Source: an uncultured Pelagibacteraceae bacterium
GTDB lineage: Bacteria; Pseudomonadota; Alphaproteobacteria; Pelagibacterales; Pelagibacteraceae
NCBI GenBank assembly: GCA_902518595.1
Contig: CABYGR010000002.1
Location: 1 to 64,000, forward strand
Reading direction: 5' to 3'
DNA length: 64,000 nt
Shown here: positions 55,112-63,540 of the stretch, piece by piece
Position numbering within the stretch: the first letter of the stretch is position 1
Layout: each line of letters opens with the position of its first letter
Notes under the pieces: generated by a model
What the model saw: only the letters and a program-made list of their open reading frames with translations
What the model was told of the DNA's origin: nothing
The model's database searches: none
Translations under genes and position numbers: made by a program

Positions 55112-55439
55112 TTTTTCCAAGCAGGTTGACTATTAACACTCCTGAAATTATTAAAATTAGACCAATGATAGTATAAAGATCTGGCATTTGATTAAATTTA
55201 AATATTCCTACAATTGTCGTAGCTATTATACATAGGCCTGCAAACGAAGCATAAGTGATGCCAACAGGAATAGTTTTCATTACAATAGACAATGTAAACA
55301 TACAGCCAACTATTGTTATTGCTGTTAAAAGACTTGGTATTAACGATGTAAAACCATCTGCACTTTTGGCAAAACCGTTTGCTGCAGTACCTAAAATAAC
55401 TGCAAATATAAGAACAATGTATGCAATTATATTACTCAC
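55104..55439 (-). CDS. SMR-family four-helix membrane protein lacking the conserved TM1 glutamate
   Basis: The 111-residue protein has four membrane helices and the SMR motifs VGITYASFAGLCIIATTIVGIFKFNQ and IIGLILIISGVLIVNLLGKTT, near-identical in pattern to EmrE. The membrane-embedded glutamate of TM1 (Glu14 in EmrE), essential for proton-coupled export, is replaced: TM1 reads IVLIFAVILGTAANGFAKS without any acidic residue. Proton-coupled drug export is therefore doubtful; a chaperone-like or heteromeric role is possible. It leads into a run of small genes on the same strand. Confidence 0.8.
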   Translation of the reverse strand: MSNIIAYIVLIFAVILGTAANGFAKSADGFTSLIPSLLTAITIVGCMFTLSIVMKTIPVGITYASFAGLCIIATTIVGIFKFNQMPDLYTIIGLILIISGVLIVNLLGKTT

Positions 55440-55455
55440 GATTTAAAGAATATTC

Positions 55456-55677
55456 TTATTTAGTAATTTTATCTACAAATTTTTGCATGATAGGAGCTAC
55501 TATTGTTGTTGCTATCAATGCAACTGGTAAGCTTACAGACCAAGCTTTAAAAAATCTTTTATAATAAAGATTATCGTAACCAGTATTTATATATGTAATT
55601 ATAAGTGTCATGAGTAAACTCATACCCAGACCCATAAAAAATATAAATAATAAATTAGAATATTTTTTAGGAAACAT
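55456..55677 (-). CDS. DUF2798 membrane protein
   Basis: The 73-residue protein has two membrane helices: NLLFIFFMGLGMSLLMTLIIT and WSVSLPVALIATTIVAPI, followed by a short basic tail QKFVDKITK. This is the DUF2798 arrangement. Function unknown. It follows the TPR gene by five bases and precedes the SMR gene by sixteen, so the three may be co-transcribed. Confidence 0.75.
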   Translation of the reverse strand: MFPKKYSNLLFIFFMGLGMSLLMTLIITYINTGYDNLYYKRFFKAWSVSLPVALIATTIVAPIMQKFVDKITK

Positions 55678-55682
55678 TATTA

Positions 55683-56234
55683 TTATATACTCTCTTTTTT
55701 TATTTGTATTTGAAGTTTTTCAATCATAATTAAAGGTGATTTCATATTAGGATGAATTTTGTGTGCTTCAATATAACTATTAATTGCTTTTTGATAATTT
55801 TTTAAAGCAGTTTGTACTAAACCCTGACCTGATAAAGCGCCAAAATGTCTATTTTCGATTTCAAGAACTTTATCTATATCTGCTTGGGATAATTCATATT
55901 CTCCCATTAAATAAAGGACAGTAGCACGTTTGTTCCACGCTTCAGCCCACTTTGAGTCCATTTCAATTGTTTTTGTAAACGTTTCGTAAGCTGTTTTAAG
56001 ATTATTTTGAGACATGTAAAAAGACCCGTCTGCCAAAAGAGCTGTTAAACTATTTTCTGAAGGATGAGTAGTCCATAGTTCCCATATCTTAGACTCAATT
56101 TCCTTAGATTCTTGATAATTAGTTGTACTTTTTAGTTGATCAAATAATTTATCAATTTGGTTTTGATGATTACTATCAGCGTAAGAAAAAAAAGAATAAG
56201 TAAAAAAAACAGTAATAATAAATATTTTTTTCAC
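55683..56234 (-). CDS. Exported TPR-repeat protein
   Basis: The 183-residue product has a signal peptide (KKIFIITVFFTYSFFSYA) and helical repeats. TPR-like units are visible at about 80-113 (SFYMSQNNLKTAYETFTKTIEMD), 114-147 (AWNKRATVLYLMGEYELSQADIDKVLEIE) and 148-180 (LVQTALKNYQKAINSYIEAHKIHP). It is probably a periplasmic protein-interaction scaffold. It abuts the NTF2-like gene upstream. Confidence 0.82.
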   Translation of the reverse strand: MKKIFIITVFFTYSFFSYADSNHQNQIDKLFDQLKSTTNYQESKEIESKIWELWTTHPSENSLTALLADGSFYMSQNNLKTAYETFTKTIEMDSKWAEAWNKRATVLYLMGEYELSQADIDKVLEIENRHFGALSGQGLVQTALKNYQKAINSYIEAHKIHPNMKSPLIMIEKLQIQIKKESI

Positions 56235-56555
56235 TTATTTAGAAAGTTTTGTAGCTCCTGTTTCTTGATATACTACCTTTCCATCTTTAAATTTATAATA
56301 AGTCATAACAGCTTCTTTATTACCATCATTAAAAGTTACCATAGAATGTTCGAAACCAATTTCATCATTTTCAAAAAGTACTCTTAAATTATTTTTTTTA
56401 ACATCTTTCATACCAACCCAACCAACTACATCTTTCTTAGTTAAGCTTTTACCAGATGAATGCATCAAAAATTGATAGTCATCATGTATTAATTCTTCTG
56501 CTCCAGCGGTATCACCCTCATTTACAATTTTTGACATTTTTTCTATTATTGACAT
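56235..56555 (-). CDS. NTF2-like / SnoaL-type small protein
   Basis: From the ATG at 56555 the product is 106 residues (MSIIEKMSKIVNEGDTAGAEELIHDDYQFLMH). It has the cone-shaped NTF2-like pattern: an N-terminal helix, then LTKKDVVGWVGM, EHSMVTFNDGNKEAVMTYYKFKDGKVVYQETGATKL. The fold hosts enzymes and ligand-binding proteins of many kinds, so no activity can be named. The start overlaps the stop of the cupin gene by one base (TAATG). Confidence 0.75.
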   Translation of the reverse strand: MSIIEKMSKIVNEGDTAGAEELIHDDYQFLMHSSGKSLTKKDVVGWVGMKDVKKNNLRVLFENDEIGFEHSMVTFNDGNKEAVMTYYKFKDGKVVYQETGATKLSK

Positions 56556-56905
56556 TATTCTCCCCACATTCCGTGAAACTCATAAACTACAGCTGGTTTA
56601 TCTCCTACTACCCATCCATCATGTCCAGGCTGAATAGAATATGCGTCTCCAGCTTTATAAGTTATTTCAGTTCCATCATTATGTTTTGCACAAACAGCTC
56701 CTGAAACAATTACACCAAGATGTGTTGCCTGACAGCTATCACCCCCGACTGTTGGTTTAATATCTTTTGACCATTTCCATCCAGGCTGTAGAGTAAGTTT
56801 CATTACCCTTTGGTTTCCAACTTTTACAGCTTCTATTTTTGCATTATTAAAATTATCATTAACTTCGTCTGCTTTTTCGAAAGATTTAACTTCTACTCCT
56901 GCCAT
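56555..56905 (-). CDS. Cupin domain protein
   Basis: The 116-residue single-domain cupin has LTLQPGWKWSKDIKPTVGGDSCQATHLGVIVSGAVCAKHNDGTEITYKAGDAYSIQPGHDGWVVGD. His residues in the ATHLG and QPGHDGW stretches could bind metal. Similar stand-alone cupins are widespread and uncharacterised. It is co-translated with the NTF2-like gene and sits 15 bases after a membrane protein gene. Confidence 0.83.
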   Translation of the reverse strand: MAGVEVKSFEKADEVNDNFNNAKIEAVKVGNQRVMKLTLQPGWKWSKDIKPTVGGDSCQATHLGVIVSGAVCAKHNDGTEITYKAGDAYSIQPGHDGWVVGDKPAVVYEFHGMWGE

Positions 56906-56920
56906 AACCTCTCCTTTTAT

Positions 56921-57337
56921 TTAGACGTATATTTTATCAGCTAAACCGTAACAAAGTACAGCACTTAAAATGGTTAAAACTAATGGAGCATAGATTGCTT
57001 CATCAGAAGTTTTATCAGTATGTCCAAGTTTATTTATTTTTGTACTATAAAAACCAACTATAAATGCTGATAAGTTTTGCAAGAATATTAGATTAAAGAA
57101 AGCCCAAGTAGCCTCTAAACCATTTGGCCTGATGAAACCCACATAAATTGCCATTACAGTTGATCCAATAAATATAGATCCAAAAAATCTTACAATCCCA
57201 GCACCTGTATTATGCATTCCATATTGATTTAAAAAAGATTGTGTTTGAAAAACACATCTAAACCCATAGTAAGCAAAGCCTATAAAGTGTATTAGAAATA
57301 CAACTAAATAAATTATTCCATTAAATTTTTCTATCAT
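56921..57337 (-). CDS. Small four-helix membrane protein, unknown
   Basis: The 138-residue protein has four predicted membrane segments: IIYLVVFLIHFIGFAYYGF, IVRFFGSIFIGSTVMAIYVGF, AFFNLIFLQNLSAFIVGFY and APLVLTILSAVLCYGLADK. A conserved-looking loop QSFLNQYGMHNTGAG follows the first. I do not recognise the family. It lies in a run of small genes with spacers of 12-15 bases on either side. Confidence 0.65.
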   Translation of the reverse strand: MIEKFNGIIYLVVFLIHFIGFAYYGFRCVFQTQSFLNQYGMHNTGAGIVRFFGSIFIGSTVMAIYVGFIRPNGLEATWAFFNLIFLQNLSAFIVGFYSTKINKLGHTDKTSDEAIYAPLVLTILSAVLCYGLADKIYV

Positions 57338-57349
57338 ATCTTAAATTCC

Positions 57350-57658
57350 TTAACTAAATATTGGCCTAATCTCATCTTCAATAGTACCTTCTATTGCAAC
57401 TTCTTTCAATTGCTCTAAATGTTTTATATATTCAGGATCTGCAGACATTTTAGCGTCAGCATCATTATCACCTTCAAACATAGGTCCTATTAAAGTTTCT
57501 CTTATTGTTCTCGGGTCTCCACCCATTTGAAAAGAAAAGTAGACATCATGATTAGGATAATATTTTTTTCTAACTGCAGCTAGACCTTTTCCAATTTCCA
57601 TAGCTTTTCCCAGGCCATCATCTTTTACTCTCATTGTTCTTGTATAAATCACTTTCAT
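57350..57658 (-). CDS. Dimeric alpha/beta-barrel-like protein, unknown
   Basis: A 102-residue acidic cytosolic protein (MKVIYTRTMRVKDDGLGKAMEIGKGLAAVRKKYYP, then VYFSFQMGGDPRTIRETLIGPMFEGDNDADAKM). The alternation of strand, helix and strand over 100 residues recalls NIPSNAP or antibiotic-monooxygenase-like dimeric barrels, though no catalytic residue is evident. It is one of three such small barrels near here, with 57691-57975 and 47523-47846. Confidence 0.65.
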   Translation of the reverse strand: MKVIYTRTMRVKDDGLGKAMEIGKGLAAVRKKYYPNHDVYFSFQMGGDPRTIRETLIGPMFEGDNDADAKMSADPEYIKHLEQLKEVAIEGTIEDEIRPIFS

Positions 57659-57690
57659 ATTTAACCTTCCTTTTTTTTATTAATCTTTAC

Positions 57691-57975
57691 TTATTTAACT
57701 TTTGTTAAATCATAGATTGAATAGCTATCTAAAACAGCATCCATGATAGGTTTTGATACTTCAGTTCCTTCAATAAATTTGTGTAACGCAGGTTCATCAG
57801 TACAAAATATTTTGAACATTACAGTACTTTTATCTGGTGTTACCGTTCCAATAGTTTTTTCTACTACTGCAACTTTAGCTCTTTCTGCTAAACCTTCTGG
57901 TGATTGCATAAATCCCATAAATTTTTCAAACATACCTTCTTTTAATTTAGCCACTACCAACATTTCTTTTTCCAT
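57691..57975 (-). CDS. Dimeric alpha/beta-barrel-like protein, DUF3764-like
   Basis: The 94-residue protein starts MEKEMLVVAKLKEGMFEKFMGFMQSPEGLAERAKVAVVEKTIGTV and continues VMFKIFCTDEPALHKFIEGTEVSKPIMDAVLDSYSIYDL. The pattern suggests a single ferredoxin-like alpha/beta barrel subunit; resemblance to DUF3764 is tentative. A strong ribosome binding site (GAGG) precedes the start. It lies downstream of two exported paralogues. Confidence 0.6.
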   Translation of the reverse strand: MEKEMLVVAKLKEGMFEKFMGFMQSPEGLAERAKVAVVEKTIGTVTPDKSTVMFKIFCTDEPALHKFIEGTEVSKPIMDAVLDSYSIYDLTKVK

Positions 57976-57992
57976 TTTTTCCTCCTTGTTTG

Positions 57993-58367
57993 TTAATATA
58001 TTCCTGACTCTGCTATTTTCTTAATTTCATCTTTAGATCCAGAAATTAATTTAAAGATAAAATTATCACATTCTTTGGTTGTTTCTTCTTCGTATGGTTT
58101 ACCGTAACGAATATCGACAACTTTTAATAATTCTTTATTGAGTTTTTCTTCCTCAACACCTTCTTTTAGCAAATAAGAACTTAAAAACTTTTTAGCTGCG
58201 AATGAGTGCACAATCTTTTCTAATTTAAGCTCTCCTTGGGGTATCATACTATTAGCATAGTAAATTCCAGTGCATTCTATAGTTTTAGATTTATCGCTAT
58301 CATTTATACCTGCAAAAGTAACGCCACTAATGATTGTAAAGAATAAAACCATTAAAATTTTTTTCAT
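57993..58367 (-). CDS. Exported small protein, tandem paralogue A
   Basis: The 124-residue product has a signal peptide (KKILMVLFFTIISGVTFA) and a helical body. Its pattern SDKSKTIECTGIYYANSMIPQGE and KECDNFIFKLI closely parallels the next gene upstream, including two cysteines near the two ends that may form a disulfide. No known family recognised. The pair arose by tandem duplication, judged from order, length and motif identity. Confidence 0.7.
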   Translation of the reverse strand: MKKILMVLFFTIISGVTFAGINDSDKSKTIECTGIYYANSMIPQGELKLEKIVHSFAAKKFLSSYLLKEGVEEEKLNKELLKVVDIRYGKPYEEETTKECDNFIFKLISGSKDEIKKIAESGIY

Positions 58368-58369
58368 TA

Positions 58370-58741
58370 CTAATATAATGTTTGGATTACTTTTTTTACT
58401 CTCTCAGCTCCATTAGGAATTAAAGCTTCTACAAATGAATGACACTGATCAGTTTTAGCTTTGTCATATTTTGAGCCATAATGTTTATCTACTGCTTTAT
58501 TAACTCCTTCATCCCAATCTTTTTCAGGAATACCAACTTCAAGAGCATATGCTTTAAGGACTTTCACAGTTGATATAGATTTTTCTTTCATTTTGTACTC
58601 AAATTCTTCACCAGGCGGAAGAAAGTAGTTTGCCATATAGATCCCAGTACAATCCCATGCTTTAGCTTTATCTCCATCACTCATTTCGGCATGAACAGAA
58701 GTGAAAACAAAAAAAGAAATAATTAAAATAATTTTTTTCAT
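58370..58741 (-). CDS. Exported small protein, tandem paralogue B
   Basis: The 123-residue product has a signal peptide (KKIILIISFFVFTSVHA), then GDKAKAWDCTGIYMANYFLPPGEEFEYKM and ending DQCHSFVEALIPNGAERVKKVIQTLY. It shares the C-T-G-I-Y-x-A-N block, the helix VLKAYALEVGI and the final C-x-x-F region with its neighbour, from which it is separated by two bases. Function unknown; a periplasmic helical protein with one disulfide is the simplest reading. Confidence 0.7.
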   Translation of the reverse strand: MKKIILIISFFVFTSVHAEMSDGDKAKAWDCTGIYMANYFLPPGEEFEYKMKEKSISTVKVLKAYALEVGIPEKDWDEGVNKAVDKHYGSKYDKAKTDQCHSFVEALIPNGAERVKKVIQTLY

Positions 58742-58772
58742 AAGTGTATGTGTTAATTAATATTATTCTAAA

Positions 58773-58794
58773 AATGTAACGATTTTATTACATT
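58773..58794 (-). terminator. Weak candidate terminator after cysE-cysK
   Basis: Reading on the minus strand, AATGTAA and TTACATT form a seven-pair stem around the eight-base loop TAAAATCG, followed by TTTAG. It lies 15 bases past the cysK stop. A second hairpin (GCTGGT/ACCAGC, 58795-58819) overlaps the end of cysK. The stem is AT-rich, so confidence is low. Confidence 0.4.
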
Positions 58795-58808
58795 GCTGGT
58801 ATGCGATA

Positions 58809-59810
58809 TTATAACCAGCTAGGAACAGGTAGGTTTTTTTCCTCTAAAAAAGATTTATTAAACATCTTGGAGTTGTACTTGTCAGATTTGTCACAGAGTA
58901 TAGTTACAATAGTTTTTCCTGGACCTAACTCTTTTCCAAGTCTAATTGCTCCTGCAATATTAATTCCACAGCTTGTACCTAAGCTTAATCCCTCATTTTG
59001 AATTAAATCATAAAGAATAGGAAGAGCTTCATGATCATCAATTGAGAAAGCACCATCAATTTTTGCATTTTCAAAATTTTTGGTAATTCTACTAGAGCCA
59101 ATTCCTTCAGTAATTGAGTTTCCTTCTGATTTTAATTCACCACTCTTTATATAGTTATAAAGAGCTGAACCTTTGGGATCAGATAAATAAATCTTTATAT
59201 CTTTATTCTTTTCTTTGAGAGCATTACTAACTCCTGAAATTGTTCCACCTGTTCCTGATGAACAAACAAACCCATCAATCTTGCCCTCAGTTTGTTCCCA
59301 AACTTCTTTTCCAGTTCCTTCATAATGACCTTTAGCATTAGCGGTGTTATCGAATTGATTAGCCCATATTACTCCATTATTATTAGTAGGGCTTAGCTCA
59401 TCAGCTAATCTAGCAGCAACTTTTACATAATTGCCATCATCTTTATAAGGCTTTGCTGGAACTAACCTTAGTTCTGCACCTAAGTTTCTTAAAGTATCTT
59501 TTTTCTCTTGAGTTTGATTATCATTCATTACAATAATTGTTTTATAACCAAGTGAATTACCTAACAAACCTAATCCAATACCTGTGTTACCCGCTGTACC
59601 CTCAACAACAATACCACCTTTAGAAATCAATTTTTTTTCTTGAGCATCTTTAATTAAAGCAAGAGCAGCTCGATCTTTCACAGATCCACCTGGATTTAAA
59701 AATTCAGCTTTTCCATAAATATTACATCCTGTAATCTCAGACGCTGCTTTTAATTTTATTAGAGGGGTATTACCAATCGAGTCAATAAAATCATTTCTAA
59801 TATTTGTCAT
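58809..59810 (-). CDS. cysK: Cysteine synthase A
   Basis: O-acetylserine sulfhydrylase (333 residues, PLP-dependent) makes cysteine from O-acetylserine and sulfide. IGNTPLIKLK, FLNPGGSVKDRAAL (PLP lysine), VVEGTAGNTGIGLGLL, CSSGTGGTISGVSNAL and LSLGTSCGINIAGA are intact. It overlaps cysE by one base, forming a cysE-cysK operon that commits serine and reduced sulfur to cysteine. Confidence 0.94.
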   Translation of the reverse strand: MTNIRNDFIDSIGNTPLIKLKAASEITGCNIYGKAEFLNPGGSVKDRAALALIKDAQEKKLISKGGIVVEGTAGNTGIGLGLLGNSLGYKTIIVMNDNQTQEKKDTLRNLGAELRLVPAKPYKDDGNYVKVAARLADELSPTNNNGVIWANQFDNTANAKGHYEGTGKEVWEQTEGKIDGFVCSSGTGGTISGVSNALKEKNKDIKIYLSDPKGSALYNYIKSGELKSEGNSITEGIGSSRITKNFENAKIDGAFSIDDHEALPILYDLIQNEGLSLGTSCGINIAGAIRLGKELGPGKTIVTILCDKSDKYNSKMFNKSFLEEKNLPVPSWL

Positions 59811-60379
59811 TATTCTTTTTCTTCATCAGTAACAGCATAAGGTTTAAATCCTTTTGATGCATCCCCAACTTTTTTTGCGGGAATACCTGCCATAATAGAC
59901 TTTTCTGTTACATTTTTAGTTACTACTGAATTAGATCCTATTAAAGAATTTTTACCTATTGTTATAGGACCTAATATTTGAGCACCTGAGCCGACTACAA
60001 CATTATCCTCTAAAGTCGGATGCCTTTTCATATCTCTTTGGTCATTTGAATTAATGCTTGGTGCAATTCCACCTAAGGTAACATTATGATAGATAGTCAC
60101 ATTGTCACCAATTTTAGATGTTTCTCCAATTACCACTCCCATACCATGATCGATAAAAAAATTTTTTCCTATTTTTGCCTTAGGATGAATTTCTATTCCA
60201 GTTAAAAATCTTGAGAATTGAGAAATTATTCTAGCAATCAAATCAAATTTAGCTAAAGAGAAGAAATGAGCGATCTTATGAAAAAAAATAGCTTTCACCC
60301 CTGGATAAGTTAAAATTAAACTTAACTTAGATTTTGCCGCAGGATCTCTGTCAATTATAGATTGCAAATAATCATTCAT
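59810..60379 (-). CDS. cysE: Serine O-acetyltransferase
   Basis: The 189-residue enzyme has a short N-terminal helical domain (ending [29 protein letters not shown]) and a left-handed beta-helix built of hexapeptide repeats ([45 protein letters not shown]). The catalytic His is in FIDHGMG. It is of the short CysE/EpsC type. It acetylates serine for the neighbouring cysK and is divergent from a VOC protein gene across 71 bases. Confidence 0.94.
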   Translation of the reverse strand: MNDYLQSIIDRDPAAKSKLSLILTYPGVKAIFFHKIAHFFSLAKFDLIARIISQFSRFLTGIEIHPKAKIGKNFFIDHGMGVVIGETSKIGDNVTIYHNVTLGGIAPSINSNDQRDMKRHPTLEDNVVVGSGAQILGPITIGKNSLIGSNSVVTKNVTEKSIMAGIPAKKVGDASKGFKPYAVTDEEKE

Positions 60380-60450
60380 AATATTTGTTAGCTTGATATA
60401 AAATTATGAGAGATATATAATTATTAAATTCAGAATTAAAAGGAGATATT

Positions 60451-60861
60451 ATGTATAAAAATACTAATTGTTTTCACCTTGCAATACCTTGTGGTGATTT
60501 AGAAACAGCTAAAAAATTTTACAGTGAGACTTTAGGCTGTCGTCTTGATAACTCGGCTCAAGAATGGGCTGATGTAGATTTTTGGGGAAATGAATTAACT
60601 CTTCATGCCAGTAAACATAAATTAGATAACGAAAGACATGATGTTGATATGGGAAATGTTTCTGTTCCTCATTTTGGAGTCCACTTATCGAGAAAAGACT
60701 TTGATACTTTAAAAAATAGATTAAAAAAAAATGGTCATAAATATTACGATGAGCCATATTTAAGATTTAAAGGTACTAAATATGAACAAGAAACATTTTT
60801 TGTTAAAGATCCTAATGAAAATGTTTTAGAGATAAAAACATTGACTGCTAATCCAGAATAA
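60451..60861 (+). CDS. VOC (glyoxalase/dioxygenase) family protein
   Basis: The 136-residue protein has paired beta-alpha-beta-beta-beta modules: NCFHLAIPCGDLETAKKFYSETLGC, LTLHASKH, VPHFGVHLSRKDFDTLKNRLKKNGHKYYDEP and TFFVKDPNENVLEIKTL. Metal-binding positions (His near the start, Glu in VLEIK) are present. The substrate is unknown. It is four bases upstream of an aldehyde dehydrogenase gene, so a shared detoxification or catabolic step is likely. Confidence 0.88.
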   Translation: MYKNTNCFHLAIPCGDLETAKKFYSETLGCRLDNSAQEWADVDFWGNELTLHASKHKLDNERHDVDMGNVSVPHFGVHLSRKDFDTLKNRLKKNGHKYYDEPYLRFKGTKYEQETFFVKDPNENVLEIKTLTANPE

Positions 60862-60864
60862 TTA

Positions 60865-62346
60865 ATGGCTACTAACTATAAAGCCATTGCAAAAAAACTT
60901 AAGTTTGAAGGAAGAGCTTTTATAAATGGTAAATATGTTAATGCAATTGATGGTAATAAATTTGAATCAATAAATCCTGCAACAGGAGAAAAACTTTGCA
61001 CTGTTGCAAAATGTAATCATAAAGATGTAGATTTAGCTGTTAAAGTTTCTAGAAAAGTTTTTGATAGCGGAATTTGGTCAAGATCCTCTCCTGAGCATAG
61101 AAAGGAAGTTCTTTTAAAATTAGCTGAATTATTGAGAAAAAATGGAATTGAAAATTCTGTTTTAGAATGTGTTGATACAGGAAAATTAATTACTGATTGT
61201 TTAAATGAAGTTGCAAATGATGCACCAATGCACTTTCAATGGTATGGAGAATTAATTGATAAAGTTTTTGGCAAAGTAGGACCAACAGAACCCTCTATTA
61301 CAAGTTTAATAGTTAAAGAACCAATAGGTGTTGTTGCAGGTATTGTACCTTGGAACTTCCCTTTAATGATGGCAGTTTGGAAAATGGCACCTGCATTAGC
61401 AGCTGGATGTTCAGTCATTATTAAACCAGCAGAAGATACTCCGTTAACTGCAATCCGAATTGGAAAGATTGCTCAAGAAGCAGGAATTCCAGATGGTGTA
61501 TTAAATGTTCTTCCAGGTTATGGAGATGTTGGCGAAGCTTTAGGTAGACATAATGGTGTAGATGCCGTTTCATTTACGGGTTCAACGGAAGTAGGTGGTT
61601 ATTTTTTAAAGTATTCAAGTGAAAGTAATTTAAAACCTGTTGCGTTAGAGATGGGTGGTAAAAGTCCATTTATAGTTTTAGAAGATGCTAAAATTAATGA
61701 TGACTTAATTGATAATGCAATAAATTCTGCTTTTTGGAATGGTGGTCAAAACTGTTCGGCAAACATGAGGCAGATAATTCATTCAAAAGTAAAAGATGAA
61801 TTTTTAGACAAAGTTTCAAAAAAAGTTAAAAAATTAAAAGTTGGTGATCCATTAGATTTAAAATCAAATATGGGATCTATGATTTCAAAAGGTCATTTAC
61901 AAACAGTTGATGGATATATTCAAAAAGGAATAGATGAAGGTGCAAAACTTTTATCAGGTGGAGTTTCAAATAATGATCAAAAAGGTTTTTTTGCAAAACC
62001 TACTTTATTTGATGGATTAAAAGAAAAGATGACCATTGCTCAAGAAGAAATTTTTGGACCTGTTCTTGGCATCTTAACAGTTAAAAGTGATGAAGAAGCG
62101 TTAAAAGTTGCAAGCAATTCAAAATATGGATTACATGCAAGTGTATTTACTCAAGATATTAATAGAGCATTTCATCTGGCCAAAAGTTTACCATGCGGAA
62201 CAGTTTCAGTGAATACTTTCTCAGAAGGAGATATAAAAACTCCATTTGGTGGATATAAGCAATCTGGATCTCTATCAAGAGATCAGGGTACTGAGGCTCT
62301 TAATTCATTTCTTCAAACAAAAACAATTTGGATTAGTCATTCTTAA
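60865..62346 (+). CDS. Aldehyde dehydrogenase, betaine/gamma-aminobutyraldehyde type
   Basis: The 493-residue enzyme has GIVPWNFPLMMAVWKMAPALAAGCSVIIKPAEDTP, the catalytic glutamate region PVALEMGGKSPFIVLEDA and the cysteine in NGGQNCSANMRQI, and closes with IKTPFGGYKQSGSLSRDQGTEAL. It resembles PuuC/BetB-like dehydrogenases acting on amino or betaine aldehydes; the exact substrate is not readable. It follows the VOC gene. The next gene, 123 bases on, is a TRAP binding protein. Confidence 0.91.
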   Translation: MATNYKAIAKKLKFEGRAFINGKYVNAIDGNKFESINPATGEKLCTVAKCNHKDVDLAVKVSRKVFDSGIWSRSSPEHRKEVLLKLAELLRKNGIENSVLECVDTGKLITDCLNEVANDAPMHFQWYGELIDKVFGKVGPTEPSITSLIVKEPIGVVAGIVPWNFPLMMAVWKMAPALAAGCSVIIKPAEDTPLTAIRIGKIAQEAGIPDGVLNVLPGYGDVGEALGRHNGVDAVSFTGSTEVGGYFLKYSSESNLKPVALEMGGKSPFIVLEDAKINDDLIDNAINSAFWNGGQNCSANMRQIIHSKVKDEFLDKVSKKVKKLKVGDPLDLKSNMGSMISKGHLQTVDGYIQKGIDEGAKLLSGGVSNNDQKGFFAKPTLFDGLKEKMTIAQEEIFGPVLGILTVKSDEEALKVASNSKYGLHASVFTQDINRAFHLAKSLPCGTVSVNTFSEGDIKTPFGGYKQSGSLSRDQGTEALNSFLQTKTIWISHS

Positions 62347-62412
62347 AAACTACTTAATGAGTTTATTGGACATTTTTCATACTAGATAACCCAAATTGGG
62401 CGTCTATTTCCT

Positions 62413-62442
62413 TTGACTCACTTTAATCATTCGAGTTAGACT
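62413..62442 (+). promoter_or_regulatory. Candidate promoter of the TRAP transporter genes
   Basis: TTGACT (62413-62418) and TAGACT (62437-62442) lie 18 bases apart, 28 bases before the dctP ATG, which has AGGAG at 62460-62464. An 11-base palindrome CCCAAATTGGG at 62390-62400 just upstream might be an operator or the end of the previous transcript. The -10 match is modest. Confidence 0.35.
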
Positions 62443-62469
62443 TAATTTATAAATTAATTAGGAGATATA

Positions 62470-63519
62470 ATGAAAATAATAAACATTAAAACAATTTGTA
62501 GAACACTACTCAAAGTGTTTGCAATCGCTTTCTTTGCTCAAGCAGCCTATGCAGAGGTAACTCTTAAGCTTGGGACTACTGGTAGATTAGGTATGCCGAT
62601 CGGTGATGCAATTGATCAAGCATTGATTCCTGCGTTGGCAAAAGCTTCTGGTGGTAAAATGAAAATCGAACCACATTATCAAAAAAGTTTGTGTGCTGAA
62701 CAGAAATGTGGTGAACAAGCCAATCAAGGGCTTATAGCTTTATGGACAAGTTCTACTGCAAACTATGGTAATTTTGGATCAGAGTTGGCAATTTTTGATT
62801 TGCCTTTCATTTTCAAATCTCTCGAAGATGCGAAAAGAATATCAGATGAATGGTTAGCTGAAAGGCAGTGTAAATTAGCACTTGAGAATGCAGGTCATAT
62901 TTGTCTTTCTGTATATTCAAGTGGTGGATTCAGGCAGCTTGGAAATGCAACAAAACCAATTCGTGTTCCAAGTGATATGAAGGGACTGAAGTGGCGTACT
63001 ACAAAGAGTCCAGTTGAGTTCATGCTAGTTAAAAATTGGGGTGCAACTCCAACTCCTTATGACTGGAGCCAGTTATACTCAGGCCTACAGTCGGGTGTAG
63101 TTGAAGGTCAGTATGTTGCTAGTCCTTGGCAGCACGTAGCAAAACTTCATGAAGTTGCGAAGTATTTCACTGAGATCGGAGGAATGTGGTCAGGAAACAT
63201 TTTAGCTATGGATGCAAAGCAGTATAATGCATTGTCTGATCAGCAGAGAAAATGGTTACACAAGGCAGCTGATGCTTATGGAGAAAAAGTAAATGAGTTG
63301 GATAACGCTTGGATTAAGAATGGTGAAGATGCAATTAAAGCATCCGCAAAAGAGTGGTATGTACCAACTGATGCTGAAATGACTAAATGGAGAGCAGGTG
63401 CAATTGGTGCCTGGTTAGATGCTAAAGGTACTTTTGAACCAGAGATAGCTAAAAGAGTGCTTCTAGAACAAGGAATGGATGGATTTGTAGCTCAGTTAGA
63501 GAAAGCTGGGGCTCTTTAA
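62470..63519 (+). CDS. dctP: TRAP transporter solute-binding protein, DctP family
   Basis: The 349-residue periplasmic protein has a signal peptide ending AQAAYA (about residue 28). The DctP fold shows LKLGTTGRLGMPIGDAIDQALIPAL, LPFIFKSLEDAKRI, MKGLKWRTTKSPVEFMLVKNWGATPTPYDWSQLYSGLQSGVVEGQ (the conserved Arg that clamps carboxylates) and WSGNILAMD. Unusual for a DctP are four cysteines (CAEQKC, RQCKL, HICLS). It uses CAG and other G+C-richer codons more than its neighbours. Substrate unknown, probably an organic acid. Confidence 0.9.
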   Translation: MKIINIKTICRTLLKVFAIAFFAQAAYAEVTLKLGTTGRLGMPIGDAIDQALIPALAKASGGKMKIEPHYQKSLCAEQKCGEQANQGLIALWTSSTANYGNFGSELAIFDLPFIFKSLEDAKRISDEWLAERQCKLALENAGHICLSVYSSGGFRQLGNATKPIRVPSDMKGLKWRTTKSPVEFMLVKNWGATPTPYDWSQLYSGLQSGVVEGQYVASPWQHVAKLHEVAKYFTEIGGMWSGNILAMDAKQYNALSDQQRKWLHKAADAYGEKVNELDNAWIKNGEDAIKASAKEWYVPTDAEMTKWRAGAIGAWLDAKGTFEPEIAKRVLLEQGMDGFVAQLEKAGAL

Positions 63520-63540
63520 ATCGTTCAAAGAAAAACTGTG

